This document shows positions 28,093-37,565 of a stretch of DNA of 64,000 nucleotides, in pieces. This DNA comes from a candidate division LCP-89 bacterium B3_LCP (GTDB taxonomy: Bacteria > Electryoneota > B3-LCP), in assembly GCA_005223185.1 (NCBI GenBank), contig NJBN01000001.1, positions 571,961 through 635,960 on the forward strand, in the 5' to 3' direction. Position 1 is the first letter of the stretch; every line of letters begins with the position of its first letter. Both the position numbers and the translations under genes were made by a program. The notes under the pieces were generated by a model. It had not been told where the DNA came from. It saw nothing but the letters and a program-made list of their open reading frames with translations, and did not search any database.

Positions 28093-28330
28093 TCACTTCA
28101 GCAACACCATCTTACCACGAGTGCTGAAATCTCCTGCCGTCAAGCGGTAAATGTAAATACCCGACACCAATCCTGAACCATCAAAACTGATTTGGTGAAT
28201 GCCAGGGGGATAAAATCCCGTAGTCGGGTCGCCTGCCCCAATGGGGCCCCTGACCCCGACGGACACAACGTACAAAATTATAAATACGTATTGCATCTCC
28301 TTGTGGTCCATGACCGGTTGGGTAATCATC
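28093..28330 (-). pseudogene. Chimeric remnant: DUF1566 tail joined to a T9SS sorting-domain tail
   Basis: The last part reads HQISFDGSGLVSGIYIYRLTAGD and ends GKMVLLK, the C-terminus of a sorting domain, with no body in front. The first part, read in another frame, gives DYPTGHGPQGDAIRIYNFV followed by RCVR, the conserved end of DUF1566 proteins, and matches the end of the gene at 29679-30892. The two parts meet at a palindrome (28223-28260, GCCCC-AAT-GGGGC core). It is therefore recombination debris, not a functional gene, although one 78-codon frame happens to stay open. Confidence 0.7.
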
Positions 28331-28333
28331 AGT

Positions 28334-29485
28334 CTATTTATCTAATACCCAGCTTACATCATATTTAGAAGTTTCGCGATTTATAGGCATTTTTGAAATA
28401 TTTCTTTGTTTTTCAGATAACAGTTCAAAGTGACCATTGACACCCAATGCTTCACAGCCTATTTCCCAATTTGCACACCAAATACCCAGAGCAACCGGAG
28501 CATAGTAGCGAGAACTTGTTGTGGCATAGAAATCAAATCGTAATAGACCCGATTCATTGATGGTCGCTGGCAAATTATGTTCTTTTTCATTTTCTTCATC
28601 TGTTTCCATAACTGCGACACATCTGGTCGGTTGGGCGTTGAATGAAGATGGTGCCCATTGACAGACCTCATAACAACGTCCAAACAGGTTGAATGGATAA
28701 ACTAACTCACTTATGGGTTCTTTTAATAGAGGATCAGTAAAGAATAGTGAAGAAATTGGTAATCGTTTGTGTTGAATAAAAGATGCAATCCTTAAAGTAA
28801 TAGGAGTAAACCACGATTTGTAACCAAACGCACAAACACAAATAATGTGATCTTCTGATGCTTTAAACCTGTCACCTAACTGTAAAGCAATACTCTCCTG
28901 GTCAGCACCAGGCCCTATCCAGCATGATGCTAAACCCATTCGTGTGGCATGGTGGACAATCTTCTGTAGATTTCTTCCTACATCAATAACTGATTTCCGA
29001 CTGTAAGCCTTAGGGACAATTGCTACCAGGAATTCCTGGGCACCAACAACCGGCCAAACAGTCAGCCTTGCATTGATGTATTCAAATCTAATTGCGTGAG
29101 CACCAATTTTATCACTCTCTGAAGCATGAAACTTTTGAGATGTTTCAAGAAGTTCTTCACGATCAGAAGATGTCAAAAGGCGACTCTGGAATGAACGGCA
29201 GGAACGTCTTGCCCTCATTAGGTCAAATTCATCCATCCCCTCATAACGTTTAGAAAGTTTTTCGCGAGGTCTGATATCGTATTTTACAGTCAATATATCA
29301 AAAAGTGTTATTGCAAATAAAAGACTACTTGTTCCCAAAAACAGATTGGCAAAAATCATTAACTCGAACATCCATATTATAGAAACTGCAATTAAAAAAA
29401 TTATTACAATAACGAGAGGGAGAAGATATTGCAACCAACCAGTAAATTGCAATTTTAGTTTCAACTTCTTAAAAAAACTTATCAT
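28334..29485 (-). CDS. Membrane-anchored nitroreductase-family protein (TM nitroreductase type)
   Basis: 383 residues. Two hydrophobic helices near the N-terminus (YLLPLVIVIIFLIAVSIIWMF and IFANLFLGTSSLLFAITLF) are followed by RARRSCRSFQSRLLTSSD, the FMN-phosphate-binding arginine motif of nitroreductases, and GLASCWIGPGADQESI. The double-domain layout resembles the putative TM nitroreductase family (PF14512 type). Probably reduces a quinone, nitro compound or flavin-dependent substrate at the membrane. DNA here is more AT-rich than its neighbours, and it sits between DUF1566 fragments with a tRNA-like 3' end just upstream, so lateral acquisition is plausible. Confidence 0.7.
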   Translation of the reverse strand: MISFFKKLKLKLQFTGWLQYLLPLVIVIIFLIAVSIIWMFELMIFANLFLGTSSLLFAITLFDILTVKYDIRPREKLSKRYEGMDEFDLMRARRSCRSFQSRLLTSSDREELLETSQKFHASESDKIGAHAIRFEYINARLTVWPVVGAQEFLVAIVPKAYSRKSVIDVGRNLQKIVHHATRMGLASCWIGPGADQESIALQLGDRFKASEDHIICVCAFGYKSWFTPITLRIASFIQHKRLPISSLFFTDPLLKEPISELVYPFNLFGRCYEVCQWAPSSFNAQPTRCVAVMETDEENEKEHNLPATINESGLLRFDFYATTSSRYYAPVALGIWCANWEIGCEALGVNGHFELLSEKQRNISKMPINRETSKYDVSWVLDK

Positions 29486-29605
29486 AGCATTTTACCTCAT
29501 TTACAATTTTGCAAGTCCATATTGAAGTGTTTGACGTACACCTCTTTCTAACAATCTTTTAGCATAATAAGCCAAAACAGTATAAAATAGGAGAAAATAC
29601 CTGTC

Positions 29606-29643
29606 AAGCAGTAGTCAGGGTTCAAATCCTCTCCCCCCACCAA
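29606..29643 (+). other. tRNA 3'-end-like sequence (fragment)
   Basis: GGGTTCAAATCC resembles a T-arm loop and is followed by a C-rich stretch ending CCACCA, like the acceptor 3' end with encoded CCA. No 5' half or anticodon arm can be found before it, and the T-stem pairing is poor. It may be a degenerate integration-site remnant. Confidence 0.35.
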
Positions 29644-29678
29644 AAATACGTTATTGATGATGAACTCCCCTCGCTGGT

Positions 29679-30892
29679 TTATTTCATATCCCTCACGCAA
29701 CGGACATAATTGAATATCCGTATTGCATCACCTTGTGGGCCATGCCCGGTTGGATAATCAGCAGGTCTCCAATTTTGGGATCACTGCGTTGAGCGCCGGC
29801 ACCATGTACATCCATCCAACTACCCATATAGCCCATTGCTCGTCCAAAAGAGAGATAGGCTGCTTGTTCTCCTTCATGACCAGCGATCCAAAAAGCATGT
29901 GTGGTGCTTGTCCAGTAACAGGCATAATCCGCATCTCCGGCCTCATTGATAATCTGGGTACAGTTAAAAAGCGGATCAATAGCAGCAAAACTTGTTGTTG
30001 ATGGTGAACGTGTGTAATCAACTATACTTTGTAATTCCTTTGCGTTTGGCAAGCGCCAGTCTGTGTGTCCGGCATACTCATAATTTTCCGCATAACTGAG
30101 AGCATCTTCCCAGTTCATGGCCGAGCGGCTGTCGTTTTGCATCCACATCAATCCGGTGGCATTATCAGATATTGTGCTGTCGCCATTATCTGAATAATTA
30201 TTAATTCCATAAGTAGTATTACCTCGTACGTACATAACATAAAAGAGTTTATCTGTAGGGTAGCCCTTTATTCTTCCATCAGCCAGATTTGTGCCGAACA
30301 TAGCTTCTTTACCATCCATAACAGTAGAAACATTCTTCGCCGTTGTTGCAAACTGGGCATCAATAAGACGCTCACCAGCGTCAAGATCTCCATAACCGAA
30401 CTCAAAATAATCAGTATCAATAAAAGGTGTAAATCCTTTAGCAGAAGTTCCTTCAAATCCGCTTATATCTTCTCCGCTAAAAAGAATAAGAGAATAAGCT
30501 TCCTTAATTGAAGGCAAACGCCAGTCTGTATATCCGGCAAGATTAAAACTTGATGCGCCGGCTAATGCATCGGCATAGGTAAGTTTATCATCCACATCAA
30601 TTGTGCCATCTTCATTAAGGTCAGAGCTTTGCGCCCACATAAGTCCGGTTACGTTATCTGTTACGGTTCCATCGCCGTTATCTGTGTAAGATGGCTGGTT
30701 ACCGGAATAATGTGCATCCTGTCCATAGAAAGGTTCACCCGAGTTGGGCGATGTAATCTGGATGGATTCATCGTAGCAGTTCTCCTGACCGGTGTCGACC
30801 ACTTGATAAGTCTGACTGAAGACATTCACACTCAATCCTGATAGCAGAATTGAGACTATGATCGCTAAAATTACCGCTCTGAATTTTTTCAT
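29679..30892 (-). pseudogene. DUF1566 (Lcl C-terminal) protein gene with a 3' frameshift
   Basis: After the signal peptide the product has two DUF1566 repeats, each with DNGDGT/STxxDNxTGLMW and YAGHTDWRLPNAKEL-type motifs, as in surface proteins related to fibrillar C-terminal Lcl domains. The open frame ends at 29693 with an unrelated tail. If one G is restored at about 29764 (plus strand AGGTC to AGGGTC), the end becomes DYPTGHGPQGDAIRIFNYV then RCVRDMK and a stop at 29679, the conserved family end. So either a real 1-nt deletion or an assembly error. Role unknown; probably extracellular. Confidence 0.75.
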
Positions 30893-30991
30893 TTAAGGAT
30901 TCCTCAAGTTTATCTATGTTAAAGTTCTCAATAGTTAGACACATTAAATATAAAAAGGTTTAATCCAGTAATAAAAAATCTTCAAAAAATT

Positions 30992-31027
30992 TCCTATAAA
31001 AAAAACCTCCGGCACGTGCGGAGGTTT
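30992..31027 (-). terminator. Terminator after the broken beta-helix gene
   Basis: AAACCTCCG / CGGAGGTTT arms (31003-31027) followed on the minus strand by a T-run (A-run 30996-31002 on plus). It lies 19 bp after the stop codon at 31046. Confidence 0.85.
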
Positions 31028-31045
31028 CGTATCCTGTAATTGGTA

Positions 31046-32449
31046 CTATTTCACCAACACCAACTTCTGCGTCTGTTGTAAATTACCCACCTGTAGTCTG
31101 GCAAAGTAGATACCGGAGGAAAGATTGACAGCGTCGAAAATCAATTCATGGGAACCAGCAACCTGGCAGCCGTCGGCAAGCTGCGCGACCTGTTTGCCAT
31201 TGATGTCATATACAGTCAATAAGATGTGAGCGGCTTTGGGCAGATCGTAGCTTATGGCAGTTGATGGATTGAAAGGATTAGGATAACACGAGTACATGAA
31301 GAAACCTGAAGGATTTCCAGCTTCATTTCCGTTTTCAACACCGGTGGTTTGATCGAACGGATAGGCGCCCATATCTGCTATAGTACCATCCGGGTCATAA
31401 GCACTTAGCGGGTCTCCGGTATCTATGCAGGGCGAACCCCATTGCAGGCTATAATCATCTGTAAACATGGGGTCGTCAGTTATGTTGCCGGTTCCGGTCA
31501 TCCCGCCTTCGATGCAACTGTAGTTGAAGAAGACGTCCCCATGACAATTGGGATTCACAGTGGCGATATTTCCGTATACGATGTTGTTGCTACCATCAAT
31601 TGAACTACCACCCGCATAGGCATGAACGCCAGCGCCCGAAGCTGCTGGCGTAATATCGGTACATTGGTTCTTACTGATGGTATTATTGACGAGCGCAAAA
31701 GGTGTGTATAGAGTTAGAACTCCAGCTCCGCGATACACGGCTTTATTTTCGGCGATCAGATTGTAGGTAGTGAGGACGTCACAACTTTCGAGGCGGATCC
31801 CGCCTCCTCCACAGCTCCCTCACGTACCTGTGGAAGTGTTCCACATAATCACGCTATTGCGTATCTCTCCTCTGCTGGTGGTGCTGTAATAAAGACCCCC
31901 CCCGCTGCTGGCAGTATTATGGAGAATGCTGCACTGGTCAAATACCACCTGAGCCCCATTCACACTGTAAAATCCACCTCCATCGCTGGCTTCGCAGTAC
32001 TGAATGGTAGTATGGCTTACGTTGAATGAGACTCCATCTGAGTAGATCCCACCTCCTTGATTATTGAGCCATTCATAATTCATGCAGTTATCGATGAGGC
32101 AGTATTCTATGATACTCCCAGCGGGAGCTCCGGACATGAACCTCAAGCCGCCCCAGCGATGCCCCTGAGTGGGATTCTGCCGGGTGAAGACGATGGAATC
32201 GGTCTCTGTCCCCTGAGCAATTAGTGTCCCGTAGATCTTCCAGTAGTAATGACCGGAAAACAGGAAGGTCGTACCCGGCGCGATTGTCAGTGTCTCTCCT
32301 TGAAGAATGTCACAGTCTCCTTCGACTAAGAAGACGTCAGGTCCTATCGTTCCTGACAGCGAACCGCTTAGTGGCGTCTGAGCGAAAGCCAATCCTGCGC
32401 TAAGCATGAATGACAGTACTATGGTAATCGCAGTTTTTGCATGTTTCAT
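31046..32449 (-). pseudogene. Beta-helix T9SS protein interrupted by an in-frame TGA
   Basis: Two open stretches, 31820-32449 and 31046-31819, are in the same frame, separated by one TGA (31820-31822, codon sequence ACG TGA GGG). Reading through gives a 467-residue protein: signal peptide, parallel beta-helix coils (SSGGGLYY, NNQGGGIYSDG), and a sorting domain (YPNPFNPSTAISYDLP ... GIYFARL). A GGA or CGA codon changed to TGA is the simplest cause. A sequencing error is possible. It follows the multiheme cytochrome gene on the same strand with a 62-bp gap, so it could be cotranscribed. Confidence 0.8.
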
Positions 32450-32511
32450 TTTGAATTTCCTTAATAGTTCGATTTTCAGAATCAGAGCTTCCTTTAAGAT
32501 TCTTTTTAGTT

Positions 32512-34584
32512 CTATTTCAGTAGAACAAATTTCGTGGTTTGTTGTGTCTGGTTAGTTGTCAGTCTGGCTACATAAACACCGCTGCTAAGCATATCGCTGT
32601 CGAAAGTTACCTGATGCACTCCTGCGCCTCGCTGGCTGTTGATCAGTTCCGCAACCTTTCTTCCGTAAATGTCATAAATTGCCAGATTTACCATGCTTGC
32701 AACATGCAACTGGTAACTGAGAACAGTGGTTGCGTTGAAGGGATTGGGGTAAACGTTCAATTCGAACATCTCTATCGCCGCCCCATCCGAAGTAGTCACT
32801 ACTGAAGAATTCCCTTCCTTCTCCAGATAAAAGCTCTCCTGATCGTACAATTCAAGCGTGATCTGATCCCGTGCAAATGCCGAACAGGTGTATTCACCAG
32901 CTAAAGTGCCCGTCGGCAGGCTGTATTGTCCATCCAGTTGAATGATGCTGCCTATCTGCAATGTTGTATCTGCCGCGCTTATCAAAGTATCGACCAATCC
33001 AGCCGGATCAACTATTTCCGCCCAATAATTGATACGTAATCCGCCTGTCTGGTTGTTGGCAATCGTGAGGTTAAAATCGAAACTACCCCCTTCTGGCGGG
33101 ATTAGAATAGGAGGATTATAGGGAGCAAAATCGATAGAGAGCGATCCCGGCTGTTTCTGAACTGCGAAGACGTCATGATCGTAGAGTTCCTGCCAAACAT
33201 GTTCTTGAACATAAGCACGGTACATGTGCGCGCCCTCTTCCGCGGCAGCAGATAGGGCATAGGACGAATCTATGTAGAACGTTTCACCGGGTTGTAGGGT
33301 GATATCCGTAAACAGGATGTGGTCAGTTACAATACCATTTGGATCAGTTATATCGCTCCAGAAGTCGATTCGTAACTCGTATGATTGGTTGTTTTGCCCA
33401 TTCAGGCTGAAATCGAAACTTCCGCCATCAGGGGGTATTATCACCGGCGGATTAGCGGCTGTCAGGTTGATGGAAACCAGCGGTTCGACGTGAAAACCCT
33501 GCGCCATCTCGGCAGCTTCTTCGATGGTTAAAGGGATACCGTTATCAATATGGCAGCCCAGGCAGGCGTAATCCAGAGTAATTTTGGCTATATCACCGGA
33601 GGGCGTATAAGTCAATTGCCAGTAAGTTGTATCGCCGATTTGATAGGTATTTTCGTATCCGTAAATCGGCAGAGGCAATATCCCATAGATGTGAGACCGC
33701 ACATCTGCTTTGTATTGGTTGACCGATCCTGCGGAAATATCCATGTAAGGCATGTGACAGTCGATGCAGTCAACCCCCTCCATCACCTGATCCATGTACA
33801 TCTTCTTGCCGGGTTCAGGTGAATGCCCATCACAGGAACTGCAGTCGAAATTGGACGGTATCCCACCCAGATCATAAACAGTGGACCGGTGTGGTTCGTG
33901 GCACTGTTCGCAGGCGATTTCCGTCATGCCGCCTGTGTACAATTCAACCGCTTCTTGCCTATCTAAGAGAAATCCATCCTGCCAAATCAAGCGGTTCTGG
34001 CGATCGCGGTAATGGCATTCCCCGCATTCCAGGCCGCCCGGAGTGAGTATTGCGGAATTTACCACGTGGGATGAACAAGGCCCATGACAAGCTTCACATT
34101 GAACTCCATCTAAATACCACCCTCCCACGATATTAGGGTAATTTGGCATGATACCGTATTCCGTGTAACCCGTGGTGTGACAGGGGGCGCAATCATATTG
34201 CATGGTTTCACCGGGATGGTAGGAACTCCAGTTATCAAACTGCAGGTTCCACTGCGTCATATCCCCCGATTCGCCGGTGATGATAGCGCCGGTTTCATCT
34301 AAAAAGCGCGCTTTCCAGTAGTAATTGCCGATTACGTAGTGCACGTCCGACCATTCTAATGGCAATCCGTTTACTGTGGGAAGAGGAGGAACGGAAGTGA
34401 AGGGCCAGGTGTACGAAGGAGGGGTGTATCCGTTGTTGTGATACAGTTGGTGAGGATGTCCGGAATTCTTGTATTCCACGTATTTATCGCTGTGGCACAT
34501 GCCTCCCAAACAGGACAGATCACCAGAATAGTTCTGCGCCAGAACTGAGGCGGGGAGTAGCATAAAGATCAAGAGTAACCGCAT
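32512..34584 (-). CDS. Multiheme cytochrome c with T9SS sorting domain
   Basis: 690 residues. After a signal peptide come seven-plus heme motifs: CAPCH, CEACH, CGECH, CEQCH, CIDCH, CLGCH, and a first CLGGMCH with longer spacing; CSSCD looks like a degenerate CxxCH. The arrangement resembles cytochrome c554/NrfA-like electron carriers or reductases. Two copies of the recurrent module follow (NLTAANPPVIIPPDGGSFDF and the later FAPYNPPILIPPEGGSFDF), then the sorting domain (YPNPFNATTVLSYQLH). A heme protein delivered by T9SS would sit outside the outer membrane, compatible with extracellular electron transfer. Substrate unknown. Confidence 0.85.
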   Translation of the reverse strand: MRLLLIFMLLPASVLAQNYSGDLSCLGGMCHSDKYVEYKNSGHPHQLYHNNGYTPPSYTWPFTSVPPLPTVNGLPLEWSDVHYVIGNYYWKARFLDETGAIITGESGDMTQWNLQFDNWSSYHPGETMQYDCAPCHTTGYTEYGIMPNYPNIVGGWYLDGVQCEACHGPCSSHVVNSAILTPGGLECGECHYRDRQNRLIWQDGFLLDRQEAVELYTGGMTEIACEQCHEPHRSTVYDLGGIPSNFDCSSCDGHSPEPGKKMYMDQVMEGVDCIDCHMPYMDISAGSVNQYKADVRSHIYGILPLPIYGYENTYQIGDTTYWQLTYTPSGDIAKITLDYACLGCHIDNGIPLTIEEAAEMAQGFHVEPLVSINLTAANPPVIIPPDGGSFDFSLNGQNNQSYELRIDFWSDITDPNGIVTDHILFTDITLQPGETFYIDSSYALSAAAEEGAHMYRAYVQEHVWQELYDHDVFAVQKQPGSLSIDFAPYNPPILIPPEGGSFDFNLTIANNQTGGLRINYWAEIVDPAGLVDTLISAADTTLQIGSIIQLDGQYSLPTGTLAGEYTCSAFARDQITLELYDQESFYLEKEGNSSVVTTSDGAAIEMFELNVYPNPFNATTVLSYQLHVASMVNLAIYDIYGRKVAELINSQRGAGVHQVTFDSDMLSSGVYVARLTTNQTQQTTKFVLLK

Positions 34585-34640
34585 AATTCTTTAGAAACCT
34601 TCCGAAAAATTCTTTTCGTTTAAGACCGCCCCAGTTATAC

Positions 34641-34669
34641 AATATAACAAATTTCAACGCTTCTTTCAA
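34641..34669 (-). promoter_or_regulatory. Promoter for the multiheme cytochrome gene
   Basis: Minus strand TTGAAA (34664-34669), 17-bp spacer, TATATT (34641-34646), 57 bp before the ATG. May also drive the beta-helix gene downstream. Confidence 0.65.
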
Positions 34670-34791
34670 GTGAATTTTGTTATATTCGGAATTATGGAGA
34701 ATTGAGGGTGTAAACGCAGAGGGAATTTTTACAGGCATCAGGTTATATCACCCTTTTTCCATCCAAGAAATCCCACAAAAAAATAAATGAC

Positions 34792-34820
34792 TTGACAAAG
34801 CGTTTTAGATTTTGTATATT
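34792..34820 (+). promoter_or_regulatory. Promoter for the 34937 gene
   Basis: TTGACA (34792-34797), 17-bp spacer, TATATT (34815-34820), preceded by TTTTG before the -10. It implies a leader of about 110 nt containing an inverted-repeat-rich stretch (GTCAGACCAC ... GTCTGAC, 34871-34910). This and the divergent promoter at 34641-34669 account for the 34585-34936 gap. Confidence 0.75.
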
Positions 34821-34936
34821 GCAATACCGTAATGTGGCGTTGCACGCCCTCGTGTGACGCCCAAATCCAGTCAGACCACTTAAGGGTCCTTGCGGACGGG
34901 GGCGTCTGACTCACATAGAATTAACAGGAGGTTACC

Positions 34937-37276
34937 ATGTTGAGGAAGATATTGGTTTTGGTGGGGGTGGTTGTGGGAATGGTAACTATTTGCCACGCCG
35001 TACAGATGGATGGGTATTGTTATTTGGGCGGACAGACAAACCACGAGGGTATTAAGGTACTATTTCAAGCGGACTCACCTTCTGCTGTGACGGATTCCGC
35101 CTATACAGATCAAATCGGTCACTATCAAGCTGATTTAATTGGTGGATTCTATGACATATCGTTTTCGTATGAGAGTTTCCTCACAGAAACAATCATTGAC
35201 CAAAATTGCTTTAATCCTCTTACATTGCCCGAAATGATAATTTATATTCCCCTTTCTGGGGCTTTGAGTGGAACTATTGAGACTAATCCCTATATTATCA
35301 TTGATGAGATATGGATATGGGTGGGAGCATCTCTGATAATAGAACCCGGCACCACTTTCCTTTTTGATGGCAATTATGAATTCTTTATAAATCATGGCAC
35401 TCTATATGCTATTGGGACAGAAGAAGATAGTATTAGATTTATCCCTAACGAGGGAATAAATTACTGGGAGGGCTTCGAGTTCTCAATCTCTGATTCAGCT
35501 GTGCTCGAATATTGCTTAGTTTCTGGAAGTAATTCATCTGGTATCTATTGCGGGGGGTCAAATCTTAGAATAGGCAATTGTTCGATAATTGGGAACTCAT
35601 CCCCCGATTGGGGCGGAGGTATTCACTGTGCGGGCTTTTCGGAAGCGACATTAATCACTAAATGCTTGATAGCGAGTAATAGTGCCTCTCAGGGTGGTGG
35701 AATTCGGTGCTACAATTCCAATCCGGTGATAGACCATTGTGTCATTTCAAATAATACTGCTCAAAGTGGTGGGGGACTTTTTTGCAGCAATGACGCGAAT
35801 CCTATAGTAGTGAATTGTACGTTTACCGGAAATGCCTCCTACAGTCAGGGGGGTGGAATATATTGTTATGAGTCCAGTCCAAATATAAAAAACACAATAA
35901 TCTCAAATAGTGTTAATGCGGGAATCTATTTTAATGATTCACAAAATACCTCCATAATTAATGGAGACTTCTATGGAAACTCTTGGAACTTTGGAGGGAA
36001 CTACCTTCCTCAATATTTAGGCCAACTCGTCACCACTAATACCAACGGCGATTCCTGTGATGCGTTCTACAATATCTTCGAAGATCCTCAATTTGTCAAT
36101 CCGAGCATCGGTGATTTTAATCTCCAAGCAAGTTCTCCCTGCATAGACGCAGGTGATCCGACCTCTCCCTTTGATCCTGACAGTACCATAGCAGATATAG
36201 GTGCATTTTACTATCACCAAGTACCACCGCCAGTAATTATTGTCTCTTCTGATACTTTAGATTTCAGTTCAATTGTCGTCAGTTACTCAGATGTACTCCC
36301 TTTAACCATCTTTAACATCGGCGACACAACCCTTGTTCTATACGCCATCACTACGACCGATCCTGTCCTTACAACTGACTATAATCCTGCAGATAGTCTC
36401 ATTGAGGCTGGTGACAGTCTGGAAATCACCGTTACCTTCTTACCGGATGAAATCGCTACGTATAACGCTGTCTTATCCATAGATAACAACGATGAACTGG
36501 TAGAAGTTGCACTGCAAGGCAAGGGTGTTGGTCCGGTGGATGTGGAATTAAGACCATACAATCCACCTATCGTCATTCCTGAAACTGGAGGATCATTCGA
36601 TTTCAATATTTCCGCCTGGAACCGTTCACAGGACCCGCAAACCTTTGATCTGTGGACTGAAATTCGCCTGCCTGGCTTTGGTACTGTGCCCATCATGACG
36701 GTAACAGATTTATCACTTCCCGCAGGAGTTACTGTTGACCGTGATCGTTCTCAGGAAGTACCAGGTAACGCTCCCGCCGGAATATATTCATATTATGCTT
36801 ATGTGGGCGAGTATCCCTGGGTGATAGAAGATTTTGGCGTGTTTACGTTTGAGAAGGAAGGCACAGCGGGCGAAGGATCGTTAGGATTACCATCCGATTG
36901 GACATGCACGGGTGAAGGATTCGAAGAATGGATCGAACCCGTCGGATTCGGGGAATCCAACCTACCAACGGAATTTGCGTTATTGGGCGTCTATCCCAAC
37001 CCCTTCAATCCCATCACCACCATTTCATTTACGCTGCCGGAAGCTGGGATGGTGAGGTTGGAGGTTTTTGATATAAGCGGGCGTAATGTAGGGGCGACCC
37101 TCTGTGGTCGCCCAGGATTGGGTAGCCACGGAGGGCGACCCCTACGCGAGGATTGGATGAATGCTGGGCGGCACCTGATTTCCTTCGATGGTTCGGGTCT
37201 GGCATCGGGGATTTATATCTACCGTCTGACTGCCGGGGAGTTTACAGCGTCAGGGAAGATGGTGTTGATGAAGTAA
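34937..37276 (+). CDS. Secreted beta-helix protein with ASH-like domain and T9SS sorting domain
   Basis: 779 residues. Signal peptide, then a carboxypeptidase-regulatory-like segment (DGYCYLGGQTNHEGIKVLF) also found in the 20022 protein, beta-helix coils (SQGGGIRCYNS, SGGGLFC), an ASH/choice-of-anchor-D domain (DTLDFSSIVVSYSDVLPLTI), the recurrent module (RPYNPPIVIPETGGSFDFNI), and a sorting domain. Inside the sorting domain, a 60-nt palindromic element adds 20 residues in frame (GATLCGRPGLGSHGGRPLRE) between GRNV and DW. AGGAGG is 6 nt before the ATG. Probably a cell-surface protein; ligand unknown. Confidence 0.8.
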   Translation: MLRKILVLVGVVVGMVTICHAVQMDGYCYLGGQTNHEGIKVLFQADSPSAVTDSAYTDQIGHYQADLIGGFYDISFSYESFLTETIIDQNCFNPLTLPEMIIYIPLSGALSGTIETNPYIIIDEIWIWVGASLIIEPGTTFLFDGNYEFFINHGTLYAIGTEEDSIRFIPNEGINYWEGFEFSISDSAVLEYCLVSGSNSSGIYCGGSNLRIGNCSIIGNSSPDWGGGIHCAGFSEATLITKCLIASNSASQGGGIRCYNSNPVIDHCVISNNTAQSGGGLFCSNDANPIVVNCTFTGNASYSQGGGIYCYESSPNIKNTIISNSVNAGIYFNDSQNTSIINGDFYGNSWNFGGNYLPQYLGQLVTTNTNGDSCDAFYNIFEDPQFVNPSIGDFNLQASSPCIDAGDPTSPFDPDSTIADIGAFYYHQVPPPVIIVSSDTLDFSSIVVSYSDVLPLTIFNIGDTTLVLYAITTTDPVLTTDYNPADSLIEAGDSLEITVTFLPDEIATYNAVLSIDNNDELVEVALQGKGVGPVDVELRPYNPPIVIPETGGSFDFNISAWNRSQDPQTFDLWTEIRLPGFGTVPIMTVTDLSLPAGVTVDRDRSQEVPGNAPAGIYSYYAYVGEYPWVIEDFGVFTFEKEGTAGEGSLGLPSDWTCTGEGFEEWIEPVGFGESNLPTEFALLGVYPNPFNPITTISFTLPEAGMVRLEVFDISGRNVGATLCGRPGLGSHGGRPLREDWMNAGRHLISFDGSGLASGIYIYRLTAGEFTASGKMVLMK
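37088..37145. repeat. REP-like inverted repeat within coding sequence
   Basis: Left arm GTAGGGGCGACCCTC and right arm GAGGGCGACCCCTAC face each other, with a smaller GGCGACC/GGTCGCC dyad in the left part. It resembles intergenic GTAGGGGCGGAC-type repeats such as 28008-28024. Translated in frame as part of the sorting domain. Confidence 0.7.
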
Positions 37277-37565
37277 ATTGTAGGTTGGGTTAAGACGCCG
37301 AAGGCGGATGTAACCCAACGATTCGTGGCTCATCCGTCCGATTCCCGACGAAGTGAGAATGACGGATGAGTATTAATCTGTGCAATCTGCGTAATCTGTG
37401 GTTCAGCTTTTTACCCTCTCAACACCCTGTCAAAAAACGCCCGCCTTGATTCCTTTAATAGTCTGCTCACCTGTCAAATATCCCTGCAATCAAATTCACA
37501 CACTGTTTGATAAATTCAGAGTAATCAATAACTAATGGAATGATTCGGTTCTGGCATCCGTATTG
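37277..37565. other. Intergenic repeat-rich stretch
   Basis: No gene seen. Contains GTTGGGTTAAGACG...ATGTAACCCAAC (37283-37320), the CATCCGTC...GACGGATG palindrome (37329-37370), and an ATCTGTGCAATCTGCG repeat (37378-37406) shared with other gaps. Confidence 0.5.

Noticed and set aside
31820-31822. TGA recoded as an amino acid
   Set aside because: TGA ends several intact genes in the window and no selenocysteine hairpin or recoding context was seen.
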